The notes: generated from the letters alone by a model not told the origin. A stretch of DNA of 64,000 bases from G963677445 sp963678275 (GCA_963678275.1 OY782765.1:2108001-2172000); one strand, 5' to 3'; shown: positions 53,701 to 63,369, counted from the first letter of the stretch. Program-made: numbers and translations.

Positions 53701-54789
53701 AGGATAAATCAGTTTTAGTAAATCTTTTGAATCGTTCAACTCTTTATGTGTATAACCGGTTATTTCTACCATTTTACTGTTATAAATAAGAAATTCTCCC
53801 TCCGAATCGCTCAGCGTTATTCCTTCATCAACCAGATCAACCACGGTAGCAAGCCTGTTTGCCCCCTCCCTTATTTCATTTTCACTGTTTATCCTTTCCG
53901 TAATATCATTTTGAACTCCCACAAAATGAAGCAGTTCACCATTGTCATCGAACATAGGTGATATCTGTAGTTCATTCCAAAACATTTCTCCGTTTTTTTT
54001 GTAATTCCTTAAAGTTACTTTACATGATTTATTGTTTTTCAGAGCTTTCCTGATTACCTCCAATCCGGGCTGATCATTCTCACGCTTGTGTAAAAAACGA
54101 CAGTTTTTACCTGCGACTTCTTTAAAACTATACCCGGTAACTTTTTCAAAAGCGGGATTCACATAAATAATCGGATCGTCATTATTACGGGCATCTGTAA
54201 TTACAACTCCGTTACTGGATGATCTGATGGCAAGCTCAAGAAGTTTTCTGTTTTCTTCAGTTTTGGCAAGTCTTTCAAGAGTCTCAAGCGCTTTTGAATG
54301 TGCTAAAGATCCCTCAACAGACACTCCGAACTTCCTAAAAACATTTCTGAGCTGGTTTTGTTCAAGATCGCTGAAAATTTCATCACTATCCGATTTAAAA
54401 AAACGTAAAAAACCGATGCCTTCAAGTCTGCAGTTAAAAAAAGAACCTTCTTTGATCTCCTTTTCTATGACGAGTTTTCCAAAATAGTCCGATTTTGAAT
54501 TATAAGCAAAGAACTCCTGAGCTTCTATTCTTTTTATGAGATCATGGCCGGAAGGAAGTTCCCTGCTTGCGGAGCGGCATTCCGGAATTGAATAAATTAG
54601 TTCGTAATCACCCTGATTATAATCGCTCTTTATCCAGACTGCGCCATAATCGAGATTTTTTCTGCTTAGCAAAGTATCAATAAAGTTAGAACAATTTGTT
54701 TGCAGCTCAAGTGATTTCCCGATCGATAAGGAAAGCTCATATAAAAGAGTAATATCACTAATTACAGAACCCGCGTCATAATTATTCAT
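50779..54789 (-). CDS. LOV/PAS hybrid sensor histidine kinase with receiver and HPt
   Basis: A 1336-residue cytoplasmic sensor without membrane helices. An N-terminal GAF-like region (about 10-165) is followed by a LOV-like PAS domain (about 185-300). It has the flavin-adduct Cys C230 (GKNCRFLHKRENDQ), NYKKNGEMFWN, and the flipping Gln Q293 (FVGVQND). Four more PAS domains follow (about 305-425, 435-555, 565-685, 692-812). The kinase has H840 (FLAHMSHEIRTP) and the ATPase with DDTGIGIP and GTGLGLA. The receiver has D1133 (LILMDLAMPVMD), and the HPt has H1279 (YIAHKIRPS). It overlaps the FIST gene by 8 bp. Confidence 0.92.
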   Translation of the reverse strand: MNNYDAGSVISDITLLYELSLSIGKSLELQTNCSNFIDTLLSRKNLDYGAVWIKSDYNQGDYELIYSIPECRSASRELPSGHDLIKRIEAQEFFAYNSKSDYFGKLVIEKEIKEGSFFNCRLEGIGFLRFFKSDSDEIFSDLEQNQLRNVFRKFGVSVEGSLAHSKALETLERLAKTEENRKLLELAIRSSSNGVVITDARNNDDPIIYVNPAFEKVTGYSFKEVAGKNCRFLHKRENDQPGLEVIRKALKNNKSCKVTLRNYKKNGEMFWNELQISPMFDDNGELLHFVGVQNDITERINSENEIREGANRLATVVDLVDEGITLSDSEGEFLIYNSKMVEITGYTHKELNDSKDLLKLIYPDKNKRQIALDRIQAVIENGLIRDVESAITTKNGIEKTLLISTRMFEFENQKMFLSAYRDITERINVTAALKDSQEKQKTLIENVSSAVIFINKNQIIEFANKQSENIIGISPEKLKGQVFYKIPKHKKDEQKLKYEIDESLKNRHRSITLELRNSKDSVKWIDINFSPVRNEKDNVIGVFSIINDITERIKAENELSELKDFYEKTLNDLPGQIAVIGTDFKYIFLNPQSVKNDDMRKWLINKDDFDYCGKTGRDNSLARYRRKHLEEVLNGKKSVSFEEEIKDKNGEVKYFIRFVSPVTDKKGEVKRLIAYGIDITERKKTEEALYHSQNQLSAVLQTVGEGIITVDHHGSIIMVNSEVCDIFGYKKEELEGKNLQMLMPENFRKAHQAGMDRYTKTGIAHVLGQKLELEGLNKDGSVFPIEIRIQETKIENKLFFTAAISNITDRKKAVAELIEAKKMAEDSTRAKEQFLAHMSHEIRTPMNAVVALTHLLMQMEPSPEQYKFLNVIKSSADNLLVIINDVLDFSKIESGKITFDYEEFFLEEALDMIIGAVQYSAREKNIKLRKFIDKQIPDSLIGDKVRFNQIVLNIVSNAIKFTNEGLVKISCHFIRTEDERIYIKTTVDDTGIGIPEDKIDSIFESFEMLRDKSTKQISGTGLGLAIVKNLVELQGGSISVQSEVGEGSTFSFTLPFAIGARKAPGAKIMEKNYIEYSADYSDLMILIVEDNKVNQLVVTSILDLWKINYLIADNGKEALLLLDKNKVDLILMDLAMPVMDGYETTKIIRSRGKAEESELPIIALTASALLESTEKVIESGMNDFLRKPVKPEELLTIIDKYINNKVKNAPAEIKPVKKITEKKKESALDTTYLREVTGENKTLMKEIITIFLDSTGAQIDDLQKFAHEKNFHKVKYIAHKIRPSFASIGSKELEKIMENIEIEALNENRMKISEYMLSFNILYEDVKSELLELLKG

Positions 54790-55888
54790 AAAAAGCTCCG
54801 ATTACAGTTGTTTTGTTGAAGAATTCAAGAATACCTTTACTGTGGGTTGATATTTCTCCCAGCGTCAGCGCCCCGGTAATTTCATTCTCACCTTTCCAGA
54901 ATTTATTAATTGTATTCAGTTCCTCCTGAAATCTGTCACCAAGAAACAGAGCTCTCGAAATACAATCAATCAAAAAAACATCTTTGAGGTTTTCTTTCCC
55001 CCCGGTAAATATCATTTTTGCCGCTTCAGCGGACGCTTCAATGAGATTATCAGGTTCTCCCTTCAGAATATTTAGCGCGCTGTTTTCCGGAACCTCCCCT
55101 ACACAAACAAGTTCATCATTCTCATTTACAGCTATCGGGTCTCTTACTATATCCTCTGAATTTTCGCGGTACATTCCAAAAGGATAAGATTTCGATATTT
55201 CAAAAAAATTCTCCCTGGTTAAAGTTATTCCTGAATCGCTTTCAACAATATTCTTATAAATTTCGAATGGATTCTGCCAGTTCAGCTCTTTAATTACATT
55301 CCTGAATACTCTGGTGGCGACAAAGGGTCCCATAATTTTTTTCCAGCCATGTGTAACCGACAATTTAATTTCAGGTTTCAAAAAAGTCACGATAGCGGTG
55401 TCCTGGAAAAAACCTTCATTGCTGAATACCGAAGGCAGTTGCTCCAGGCTTAATGATCCTGTCCCGCCGCCAATATACGCCACACTGGCGCCCAATATAT
55501 TGAATAATTTCGAAAGAAAAAGTTTAATATTTGCGGTTAATCCATCCACTAAAATTAAAGCAGTTTCCTTTCGGGCTATATTTTTCTTTACATTAATGAA
55601 TTCATCCATATAAATATTGTCGCTGTTTAACCCTTTGACTATAACCGGGTCAGAGGCGGTTTTCATTTTTTTTATTACAAAACCTGTATAGCGAAATTCG
55701 TTTCCCCAAACAATCGCGGGAAAAAGCCCTCCAATAAATTTCACACCAGCCTCATTTAACTGTTTTATCACCCTGTCAATATTTTCCTTTTCTTTTTCCG
55801 CTGCCAGGATAATGAGTATTTCATCCTTTTCATAATGTCCGGTTATCAATTCCCTGAAGTTTCTTTCGCTGCAATCTTTAATAAACAT
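54782..55888 (-). CDS. FIST-domain sensory protein
   Basis: A 368-residue protein made of FIST N and FIST C parts, a sensory module thought to bind small ligands. The N-terminal part has ITGHYEKDEILIILAAEKE and VAYIGGGTGSLSLEQLPSVF. The C-terminal signature is GALTLGEISTHSKGILEFFNKTTVIGAFYE. There is no output domain, so it presumably works with the kinase whose start overlaps its stop by 8 bp. FIST next to PAS-type kinases is a common pairing. Confidence 0.9.
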   Translation of the reverse strand: MFIKDCSERNFRELITGHYEKDEILIILAAEKEKENIDRVIKQLNEAGVKFIGGLFPAIVWGNEFRYTGFVIKKMKTASDPVIVKGLNSDNIYMDEFINVKKNIARKETALILVDGLTANIKLFLSKLFNILGASVAYIGGGTGSLSLEQLPSVFSNEGFFQDTAIVTFLKPEIKLSVTHGWKKIMGPFVATRVFRNVIKELNWQNPFEIYKNIVESDSGITLTRENFFEISKSYPFGMYRENSEDIVRDPIAVNENDELVCVGEVPENSALNILKGEPDNLIEASAEAAKMIFTGGKENLKDVFLIDCISRALFLGDRFQEELNTINKFWKGENEITGALTLGEISTHSKGILEFFNKTTVIGAFYE

Positions 55889-56077
55889 AGGTATCTCCCG
55901 AAATTTATTTCATCAAAACACTCTGTTTGTAAAAAACACAAAAAAATGCCGAATAATTTCCCGTATTATTGTGGGCCAGGTAACAGTCTTATTAAAATTG
56001 CCATATTTACATTGCCTATTTGGAATTTAAACTTATTTTTACAATATGTAAAGTTAAAGATTGTACACAAAGGCAAG

Positions 56078-56638
56078 ATGAAGATAAAAACAAAAAAAAT
56101 AATCGATCTTCCCGACTGGATTGAGACAAAATGTGAGAAATCGGGTATTATCGATAATGTTGAAAAAAGAATGAAGTTTGTTATTGAGCTTGGTAAAGAG
56201 AATGTCGCGCGAAATACAGGAGGACCTTTTGCCGCAGCCATATTTAATCTGGATAACTCCGGCCTTGTTTCAGCCGGTGTGAATGTAGTAGTAGATCAAA
56301 GGACCTCAATAGCTCATGCCGAAATTATGGCGCTGATAATGGCTCAGGAAAAATTGGGGACACACAGACTTGAGCAGGGAAATTACGAACTGGTTTCATC
56401 CGCTCAGCCCTGCGCTATGTGTTACGGGGCATTGTGCTGGTCCGGTATAAAAAGACTGGTTATCGGAGCCAGAAGAGAAGATGTTGAGAAAATCACAGGT
56501 TTTGATGAAGGCCCGATCCCGAATGACTGGGAAGGGGAACTTAATAAAATTGGCATCAGCGTTGTAAAAGATATATTAAGAGAAAGCGCCGGTGAAATAT
56601 TGAAACAGTATATCGAATCAGGCGGAAGGTTATATTAG
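56078..56638 (+). CDS. cytidine/deoxycytidylate-type (guanine deaminase-like) deaminase
   Basis: A 186-residue zinc deaminase. The zinc site is HAEIMAL plus PCAMCYGALCWSG. Residues following (RLVIGARREDVEKITGFDEGP) resemble guanine deaminase GuaD-type enzymes rather than TadA. The start is ATG 56078; the longer frame to 55835 carries a hydrophobic, unrelated stretch. It is divergent from the FIST gene. It may salvage guanine or act on another base; the sequence does not decide. Confidence 0.85.
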   Translation: MKIKTKKIIDLPDWIETKCEKSGIIDNVEKRMKFVIELGKENVARNTGGPFAAAIFNLDNSGLVSAGVNVVVDQRTSIAHAEIMALIMAQEKLGTHRLEQGNYELVSSAQPCAMCYGALCWSGIKRLVIGARREDVEKITGFDEGPIPNDWEGELNKIGISVVKDILRESAGEILKQYIESGGRLY

Positions 56639-56696
56639 AATTTAACTTTCCTTAATAAATCATTAAAATTTAGAATTATTGATACAGGAGCTCCGG

Positions 56697-58820
56697 TTGA
56701 ATCTTAAAATTTTAATCGGTATTTGTTTACTATTCTTCCAGAATTTTGAAGCTTTATCGCTTTCAAAACCAGAATCAGCAGACAGCGCCTCGGTATATCT
56801 AAACTTATTCCTCGAAAATAAACTTTCGAATCAGGATACTGCCATCTTCTTTGCTCATCGGGCAATTTTGCTGGCTGAAAAAGAAAAAAACGATTCGCTT
56901 CACATTGCCGGACTAAATGAACTGGCAAACCTTTACCTGGTTAAGAATGAATTTGATAGAGCTGATGAACTCTGCAAAAAAGCTGAGCTTATTGCGAGAA
57001 AGAACAACCTGACAGCACAGCTTGGAAAATCATTGCATATCCGGGGGAAAATTTGTTTGAGAAAAGGAGATTATGGCGAATCATTAACATTAAACAAAAG
57101 TGCTCTTGAAGCCTATACGGAATCGGGCAATATTGGAGGCATGGCAAGCGTCAATAATAATATCGGCGTAATATATTCATCAATGCAAAACTTTGAAAAA
57201 GCATTCAATTATTTTCTCGAAAGTCTGAGGGCCTACAGAAAATTAAATCAGGAAAGAGGTATATCAAAAAGCCTGAATAATCTCGGCATAGTCAGTATGG
57301 AAAATAACGATCCTGAGAATGCTCTGAAATATTTTGAAGAATCCATTGCAATTTCCCGTAAAGAAGGAAATTTGCGCGCTACATCGAATACACTTAACAA
57401 CATAGCGCTTGTTTTTCTTGACCAAAAAAAATATGACGCCGCAAAAAAATACCTTAACGAAGCATTAGATATCTGTAATACGTCCGGCTATACCATCAAC
57501 AAAATGAGCATTTTTATAAATTTAGGTGTTATTTACCAGAAACAGGGACAAATAAACAAGGCAAGAGAATTTTTTGAAAAATCACATGCGATAGCTAAAC
57601 AGATCGGAGATATAGTAAGCATTACCGATGCTTTGATAAATCTTGCTGAAATAAAATATATTCAGGGTGAGGATAAAGAAGCGCTGAAAAATAGTGATTC
57701 GGCAATTAAATATTCAAATGAAACAGGCGCTCTCGAACAGCTCAAAAACTCCTTATCAATAAAAATGTTGCTGGCCTCAGCTACCGGGAAACGAAATGAA
57801 GCATTCGATTATCTTGAGCAAATAAATGATCTTCAAGATTCTTTGTTTACCATAAAGAATTCAGAGCTTACCGCTCATTTAAGAAACCAGTATGATTGGG
57901 AATACAAAGACAGGGAAATCGAAAATCTGAAAAAAGAAAGCCGGCTCCAGGCGCTGGAAATAGAAAAGAAGGAAAATTTCCAGATTTTTATGGTTATTCT
58001 TTTTTCTTTCATCTTAGTAGCTATTATCATTGGAATCAGGTCTTATAAGAAACTGAGCAGCGCCCACAAAGATATTAAGAATAAAAATGCGTTGTTAAGG
58101 GACAGAGAATCTAAACTGACCCAGGTAATCGCGGAAAAGGATAAATTGTTCTCAGTAGTTTCACACGACCTTAAAAATCCGTTCAATTCTCTATTAGGCA
58201 ATTCCGATTTTCTTCTCGAAGTCTATAATGATATGGAGGATGATGAAAGACTCGAAATTATTAAGAACATTCGTTCAGCCTCCCGGAAAGCATATAATCT
58301 TCTCGAAGAACTATTAAAATGGGTGGCGTCGCAAAGAGGCCGACTAAAAATAAATAAAGAGGTATTTAATCTCACTGAAGAAGCGGAACACGCGATATAC
58401 ATCGCTGAGGAATCTGCCGAAACAAAAGATATCGAGTTGAAAATTGAGGCGCCTAAATCAATCCTCGTTAACGCCGATAAAAATATGATTGCCTCAGTGA
58501 TTAGAAATCTTTTAATCAACGCTATTAAATTTTCGAAAAAGCATAGCTCAATTTATATTTTTATCAGGCAGGCCGGCGAAGAAGTTACTCTTTCCGTAAA
58601 AGATAACGGAATAGGAATGAGCAAAGAGGAAGTGTCGCAGTTATTCAAAATAGTCGCCGGTATAAGTAAGAGCGGCACTGAAAATGAGAAAGGCACCGGA
58701 CTCGGATTGATATTGTGTAAGGATTTCGTTGAAAAAAATGAAGGTAAAATTGAAGTTGAAAGTGAACCGGAAAAAGGAAGTGTCTTTCGTTTTACTCTCC
58801 CATTGTATCACTTAGCTTAA
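56697..58820 (+). CDS. TPR sensor histidine kinase
   Basis: A 707-residue protein. TTG 56697 is placed by AGGAG six bases upstream (56686-56690). It has a signal-like helix (LKILIGICLLFFQNFEA), then about eight periplasmic TPR repeats (for example NNIGVIYSSMQNFEKAFNYF). One membrane helix is near 435 (FMVILFSFILVAIIIGI). A coiled coil precedes the HisKA domain with His about 490 (VVSHDLKNPFNSLL). The ATPase shows IRNLLINAIKF, DNGIGMS and GTGLGLILCKDF. Its 3' end overlaps the opposite kinase by 29 bp. No response regulator is nearby. Confidence 0.92.
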   Translation: MNLKILIGICLLFFQNFEALSLSKPESADSASVYLNLFLENKLSNQDTAIFFAHRAILLAEKEKNDSLHIAGLNELANLYLVKNEFDRADELCKKAELIARKNNLTAQLGKSLHIRGKICLRKGDYGESLTLNKSALEAYTESGNIGGMASVNNNIGVIYSSMQNFEKAFNYFLESLRAYRKLNQERGISKSLNNLGIVSMENNDPENALKYFEESIAISRKEGNLRATSNTLNNIALVFLDQKKYDAAKKYLNEALDICNTSGYTINKMSIFINLGVIYQKQGQINKAREFFEKSHAIAKQIGDIVSITDALINLAEIKYIQGEDKEALKNSDSAIKYSNETGALEQLKNSLSIKMLLASATGKRNEAFDYLEQINDLQDSLFTIKNSELTAHLRNQYDWEYKDREIENLKKESRLQALEIEKKENFQIFMVILFSFILVAIIIGIRSYKKLSSAHKDIKNKNALLRDRESKLTQVIAEKDKLFSVVSHDLKNPFNSLLGNSDFLLEVYNDMEDDERLEIIKNIRSASRKAYNLLEELLKWVASQRGRLKINKEVFNLTEEAEHAIYIAEESAETKDIELKIEAPKSILVNADKNMIASVIRNLLINAIKFSKKHSSIYIFIRQAGEEVTLSVKDNGIGMSKEEVSQLFKIVAGISKSGTENEKGTGLGLILCKDFVEKNEGKIEVESEPEKGSVFRFTLPLYHLA

Positions 58821-61137
58821 AAGTGACGCTGAAAACACTGCCTGCGCCAGGTTTGCTCTTTACTGTTAATTTGGCTTCATTCATCAGGGCAAATTCACGG
58901 CAGAGAATTAATCCCAACCCCGATCCGCTCTCATTCATGGTTCCCTGTTTTCTTTGGTTTGCCGCGAGATCAAAAATAGATTTAAGGCCATCTTCATCTA
59001 TCCCTATTCCGTTATCCTTAAAATGAACTGTAATGGCAGAGTTATTTAATTCGGAACTTAACGTAATTTCCCCACCCGGTTCTGTAAATTTAATAGCGTT
59101 GGAAAGCAGATTTCTGAAAATAGTCGCCACCATAAATCTGTCGGCATTTGTACTCAGGTTTTGTCCAACCAGGTTTTTCAGCTTAATCCCTTTTTGATTA
59201 CAGCTAAAGGACATCGTTGAAATAGTTTCATCAGCCAGTTTTGATAAGCTTATCAGCTCTGCTTCCGGGGTTAAGCGACCTGTCTGAAGCTGCGACCAGT
59301 AAAGAAGATTTTCCAAAAGAGTATATATATTTTGCGCTGAGGTATGCAGATGAGCGAGAATATCCTTTTTATCTGCATCGGATATAACATCATAATCCTT
59401 CTCCAGCAATTCCGTAGAATTCAGAATATATGAAAATGGATTTTTCAGATCATGCGCGAAGATAGAAAAAAACCGGTCTTTGGTTGCGTGCAATTCTTTA
59501 AGCTGCAAATTAGAATTGTTAAGTTTTTCATACGCTCTGCTGAGTTTCGCTGAATTTTCTTCAATTTTTCTATTTTTCCCGACAATCTCAGAGTGCTGCT
59601 CACTTATCTGCCTGTTTTTTTCGAGCAGGAGAAAATTGCTCTTTCTTTTCTGACGATTGCTTCTGAAAAACATAACGATTACAATTACCAGTGAAATGAT
59701 CACAATAATGGCGATATTCCTGAAGAACTTTTGTTCACTGATTTTATATTCCGCAGTTCTTAATTCCGCCTCTTTTTTTGTAATTTCATATTTCGCGCTG
59801 TATTCCATCACCCTGTTGGCAATATTTTCACTATATATACTATCCTTTACTTCAGAGTACATTTTATGAAAATTTAATGAAAGTTCAAACTGCCCGGCGT
59901 CAGCATATAAATTGGAGATATTAAGATAATTATCTTTTACCAATTCTCTTTGGCGGATACTTTTCCCTATTTCGAGTGATTCAAAATATTTCGCGAGCGC
60001 TTTTCCCTTTTGACCGGTAAAGAAGAAAGTCTTGCCTATATTCATCAGCGCTGTTCCTTCCCGTTCTTTATTGCCAATTTTCCTGGCAACAGCGAGAGCG
60101 GTCTGGAAATTTGTCATCGCGCTATCAGGCATATTTTTCAGATTAAATACCTCCCCGATATCCTCATAATTAAGAGCAACGCCGCTCAAACTCTCCAGCG
60201 CGCCATATAAAGAGAGTGACTTTCTGTAATAAACCAGCGCTGAGTCATAACTTTCAGTCAATTCATATACAGACGCGAGATGATTATAGGCGTAAGCCTG
60301 CCCGTCGGTATTTTCCCTGTTGACAGATAATTTTAAAGCCCTGTCGAAATAGATATATGCTTTTTTGTAATCTTTCCACTGTCTGTAAACCCTCCCGATA
60401 TTATTTAATACAAGAGCCACTCCATTCGTATCCCCAGTTTCTTCTCTCAATTTAAGAGAACGGTGATAATATTCCAGAGCTTTGTCATAGACTGCCCAAT
60501 TCCAGTATAGAACTCCGATATTATTAAGCAGCATTCCTATCTGACGTCTGTCCCCCCGCTCCTCAATAAGTTTAAGAGCGTTATCATAATATATCAACGC
60601 CGAATCATATTTACTCGCTCTCCAGTAAATATATCCCAGGTTCAGATTGGCAAATGAGAGCGCCTCGATGTTTCCCAGTTCACTCCTTAATCTTATGGCT
60701 TCCTTCATAAGAATAACCGAAGAATCCATCTGGTTATTTCTGAATTTTATATAACCAAGTTTCTGGGTATAACGGGCAATATTAAATTTATCATCAGTGA
60801 TTTTCGAAAGAGTGTATGCTTTATCATAATAAACGAAGGCAGTATCGTAATATTTATTGGCATAATAATAGCTTCCCAGATTGCCATAAGCGTTTATTTT
60901 CCCTTTTGTGTAACCAAATTTTTCAGATAAACCAAGCGCTTTACCAGCAATTTCAAACCTGCCCCCCGAAGTATCATCATAACTTTCAGCAAGCTGATTC
61001 AATAAATCAATCCGGTTTTCCCCTTCGGCAGCCGCAATTAATTGTTCAAGACTATCCTTCGAAACAGCATTTTGGGCAAAACTGAATCGGGAAACAATTA
61101 TAAACAGGAGAAAGATACCCTTTAAAGTCTTAGTCAT
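58792..61137 (-). CDS. TPR sensor histidine kinase, paralogue of the opposite gene
   Basis: A 781-residue protein with the same plan as its convergent neighbour. A signal peptide (LKGIFLLFIIVSRFSFAQ) is followed by ten or so TPR repeats (for example LLNNIGVLYWNWAVYDKALEYY), a membrane helix (IAIIVIISLVIVIVMFF), and a coiled coil. The phospho-acceptor His is H562 (IFAHDLKNPFSYIL), and the ATPase has FRNLLSNAIKF, DNGIGIDED and GSGLGLILCREF. The last 29 bp overlap the 3' end of the plus-strand kinase. The TPR part may sense an external protein. Confidence 0.92.
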   Translation of the reverse strand: MTKTLKGIFLLFIIVSRFSFAQNAVSKDSLEQLIAAAEGENRIDLLNQLAESYDDTSGGRFEIAGKALGLSEKFGYTKGKINAYGNLGSYYYANKYYDTAFVYYDKAYTLSKITDDKFNIARYTQKLGYIKFRNNQMDSSVILMKEAIRLRSELGNIEALSFANLNLGYIYWRASKYDSALIYYDNALKLIEERGDRRQIGMLLNNIGVLYWNWAVYDKALEYYHRSLKLREETGDTNGVALVLNNIGRVYRQWKDYKKAYIYFDRALKLSVNRENTDGQAYAYNHLASVYELTESYDSALVYYRKSLSLYGALESLSGVALNYEDIGEVFNLKNMPDSAMTNFQTALAVARKIGNKEREGTALMNIGKTFFFTGQKGKALAKYFESLEIGKSIRQRELVKDNYLNISNLYADAGQFELSLNFHKMYSEVKDSIYSENIANRVMEYSAKYEITKKEAELRTAEYKISEQKFFRNIAIIVIISLVIVIVMFFRSNRQKRKSNFLLLEKNRQISEQHSEIVGKNRKIEENSAKLSRAYEKLNNSNLQLKELHATKDRFFSIFAHDLKNPFSYILNSTELLEKDYDVISDADKKDILAHLHTSAQNIYTLLENLLYWSQLQTGRLTPEAELISLSKLADETISTMSFSCNQKGIKLKNLVGQNLSTNADRFMVATIFRNLLSNAIKFTEPGGEITLSSELNNSAITVHFKDNGIGIDEDGLKSIFDLAANQRKQGTMNESGSGLGLILCREFALMNEAKLTVKSKPGAGSVFSVTFKLSDTMGE

Positions 61138-61276
61138 ACCAATTTATTTTTAATTTTACCCAAAATTTCATCAATTTTCTTGAATTATACGAATTTTTTT
61201 CGATTATTTCTAATATATTTCTGATTAACAGCATATTTTTCCGGTTAAACTTTATTTCTCTTTATGGTCGGCAGCA

Positions 61277-61801
61277 ATGAATAGTAAAATTCGGATTATA
61301 TTCCTTTTTATATACCTCTTTATCTCATTCAGAATTACAGCCCAGTATGATGAATATAGCATAAAGGCGGTGTATCTTGAAAAATTCACTCATTATATCG
61401 AGTGGCCCGAGGATAGCTCTGAAGTATTTACAATCGCGACAATAGGATCTAATCCACTGAAAGAAAAAGCTGAACTACTATTTAAAGAAAGAAAGATCAA
61501 ATCCAGACCGGTGTTATTTATTGAGGTTGCCCCCAACTCTCTGAATGATGAAATAAATATTTTGTTTATCAGCAAAGATCAGAAAAATTCGTTAAGGAAT
61601 ATATTAAAAAAGATTTCAGATAAACCGATACTTACAATAGCCGATACTGACGGATTTATTGAAGAAGGTGTTCATATTAATTTCTTCCTTGAAGATAACA
61701 AAGTCTTTTTTGAAATAAATGAAGAGGCATTGAAAAGATCAGGTATCCGGGCCCGCTATCAGCTTTTACGACTGGCGAAAAATTTTGGAAGGGAGGAATA
61801 A
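61277..61801 (+). CDS. YfiR-like (DUF4154) periplasmic protein
   Basis: A 174-residue protein with a signal peptide (IIFLFIYLFISFRITAQ). The DUF4154 core reads YSIKAVYLEKFTHYIEWPED, ILFISKDQKNSLRNIL, PILTIADTDGFIEEGVHINFF and ends SGIRARYQLLRLAK. YfiR represses a diguanylate cyclase in Pseudomonas; here the downstream partner is a histidine kinase instead. The genes are 1 bp apart. Confidence 0.92.
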   Translation: MNSKIRIIFLFIYLFISFRITAQYDEYSIKAVYLEKFTHYIEWPEDSSEVFTIATIGSNPLKEKAELLFKERKIKSRPVLFIEVAPNSLNDEINILFISKDQKNSLRNILKKISDKPILTIADTDGFIEEGVHINFFLEDNKVFFEINEEALKRSGIRARYQLLRLAKNFGREE

Positions 61802-61802
61802 G

Positions 61803-63254
61803 ATGAATTATTTCCAGAACCTCTCTATAAAAAATAAAATTGTACTTATCCTCTTCCTGACAACATCAATAGCCTCCCTGACAGGTTTTCTGCTGCTTGT
61901 TTCCAGTCATGTTAACGTATTAAAAGAAGAACTGATTGAAAACTCAATTCTTGAAGCAAAACTTATCGGGTATAACTGTGTCGCGGCAATCGATTTTGGC
62001 GATTATCCCGCCGCTGAAGAAATACTTAGTTCACTCGAAGTGAATGAAAGAAATATCGCGGGTTATATTTTTGCTCCATCCGGCAATCTGCTGGCAAAAT
62101 ATACGAGAATTGATGGCCTGCCTTCTCCCGAACCACAATTAAAAATTGAGAATCAATCCGGCCAATTTACCGGGAAATACCTTATTGTTGAGTCTCCGAT
62201 TTTTTACAGGGATAAGCTCTATGGATTTATATACCTTACAGTATCGACAAACGAACTTTCTGAAAAAATTACCGATCAGTTTCTCTATTGGTCCTTTATC
62301 ATCTTCATTATTTTCGCGGGAGCTTTTTTACTTGCCCGATGGCTTCAGGGTTATATTTCACGCCCGATAATTAAACTGGCAAGGATTACCAGGGAAATAT
62401 CGGAAAGTAAAAATTACAGCGTGCATATTAAAAAAGATTCAAATGATGAAGTTGGTCAGCTTTATGATGAGTTCGATTCAATGATAAAACAAATTGAGAG
62501 CAGGGAAAAGGAGCTGATAAAAGCTATTGAAAAAGCTGAAACATCCGAAAGGCTGAAATCGGAATTTCTCGCGCAGATGTCGCACGAAATAAGAACCCCC
62601 ATCCATACAATTATGAGTTTTGCCTCTTTGCTCCGGATGGAATGTGAAGAAAATATTTCAGAGGATAACAGCGACAGCTTTAACTCAATTGACAATGCCG
62701 CGAGGCGGCTGCTACGTACTATTGATCTTGTGCTTAATATGTCGGAGATAGAGTCCAGATCATACGAACCGATATATGAGAAATTTGTGTTTACCGAACA
62801 GGTAATAAATCCGCTGTTCGCTGAATTTTCTGTGCAGGCTGAACTAAAAAATATTGAATTTATTATTGACGATAAAAATCCGGGCGCTGAAATTACCGCT
62901 GATAAGTATACTGTTACTCAAATTATGGCTAATCTTATCGACAACGCGATTAAATACACAACAACCGGTTCAGTAACCCTTATCATGGAAGAGAAGCAAA
63001 AATATTTTGAGGTCAGCGTTTCAGATACGGGAATAGGGATAAAAGAGGAATACCTTCCATTTCTGTTTTCCAAGTTTTCCCAGGAGGAACAGGGATACAC
63101 GAGAAAATTCGAAGGAAACGGACTTGGTTTGGCGCTGGTAAAGAACTACTGCGAGTTAAACGCGGCAACCATTGATGTAGAAAGTACAAAGGGAAAAGGT
63201 TCGGTTTTTCGGATTTCTTTTCCACTTGACAGAGATTTAAATAAAACTAATTAG
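61803..63254 (+). CDS. membrane HAMP sensor histidine kinase
   Basis: A 483-residue kinase. ATG 61803 follows a strong GGGAGG (61791-61796). TM1 is near 10-35 and TM2 near 160-180 (YWSFIIFIIFAGAFLLARW), with a CHASE8-like periplasmic part between. HAMP follows (about 180-235). H261 is the phospho-acceptor (AQMSHEIRTP). The ATPase includes IMANLIDNAIKYT, DTGIGIKEE and GNGLGLALVKNY. It probably senses through the YfiR-like protein upstream and the TonB receptor downstream. Confidence 0.93.
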   Translation: MNYFQNLSIKNKIVLILFLTTSIASLTGFLLLVSSHVNVLKEELIENSILEAKLIGYNCVAAIDFGDYPAAEEILSSLEVNERNIAGYIFAPSGNLLAKYTRIDGLPSPEPQLKIENQSGQFTGKYLIVESPIFYRDKLYGFIYLTVSTNELSEKITDQFLYWSFIIFIIFAGAFLLARWLQGYISRPIIKLARITREISESKNYSVHIKKDSNDEVGQLYDEFDSMIKQIESREKELIKAIEKAETSERLKSEFLAQMSHEIRTPIHTIMSFASLLRMECEENISEDNSDSFNSIDNAARRLLRTIDLVLNMSEIESRSYEPIYEKFVFTEQVINPLFAEFSVQAELKNIEFIIDDKNPGAEITADKYTVTQIMANLIDNAIKYTTTGSVTLIMEEKQKYFEVSVSDTGIGIKEEYLPFLFSKFSQEEQGYTRKFEGNGLGLALVKNYCELNAATIDVESTKGKGSVFRISFPLDRDLNKTN

Positions 63255-63369
63255 TCTGAAAATGTTTAAATGAAGTTAAGTATTGTTTTTTTAAGGTTTT
63301 GACACGAATATTGATTAAAGTCGATTGAATAATTAAGATGCGTTTATGGATTAAAATCGCGGGTGCGTT

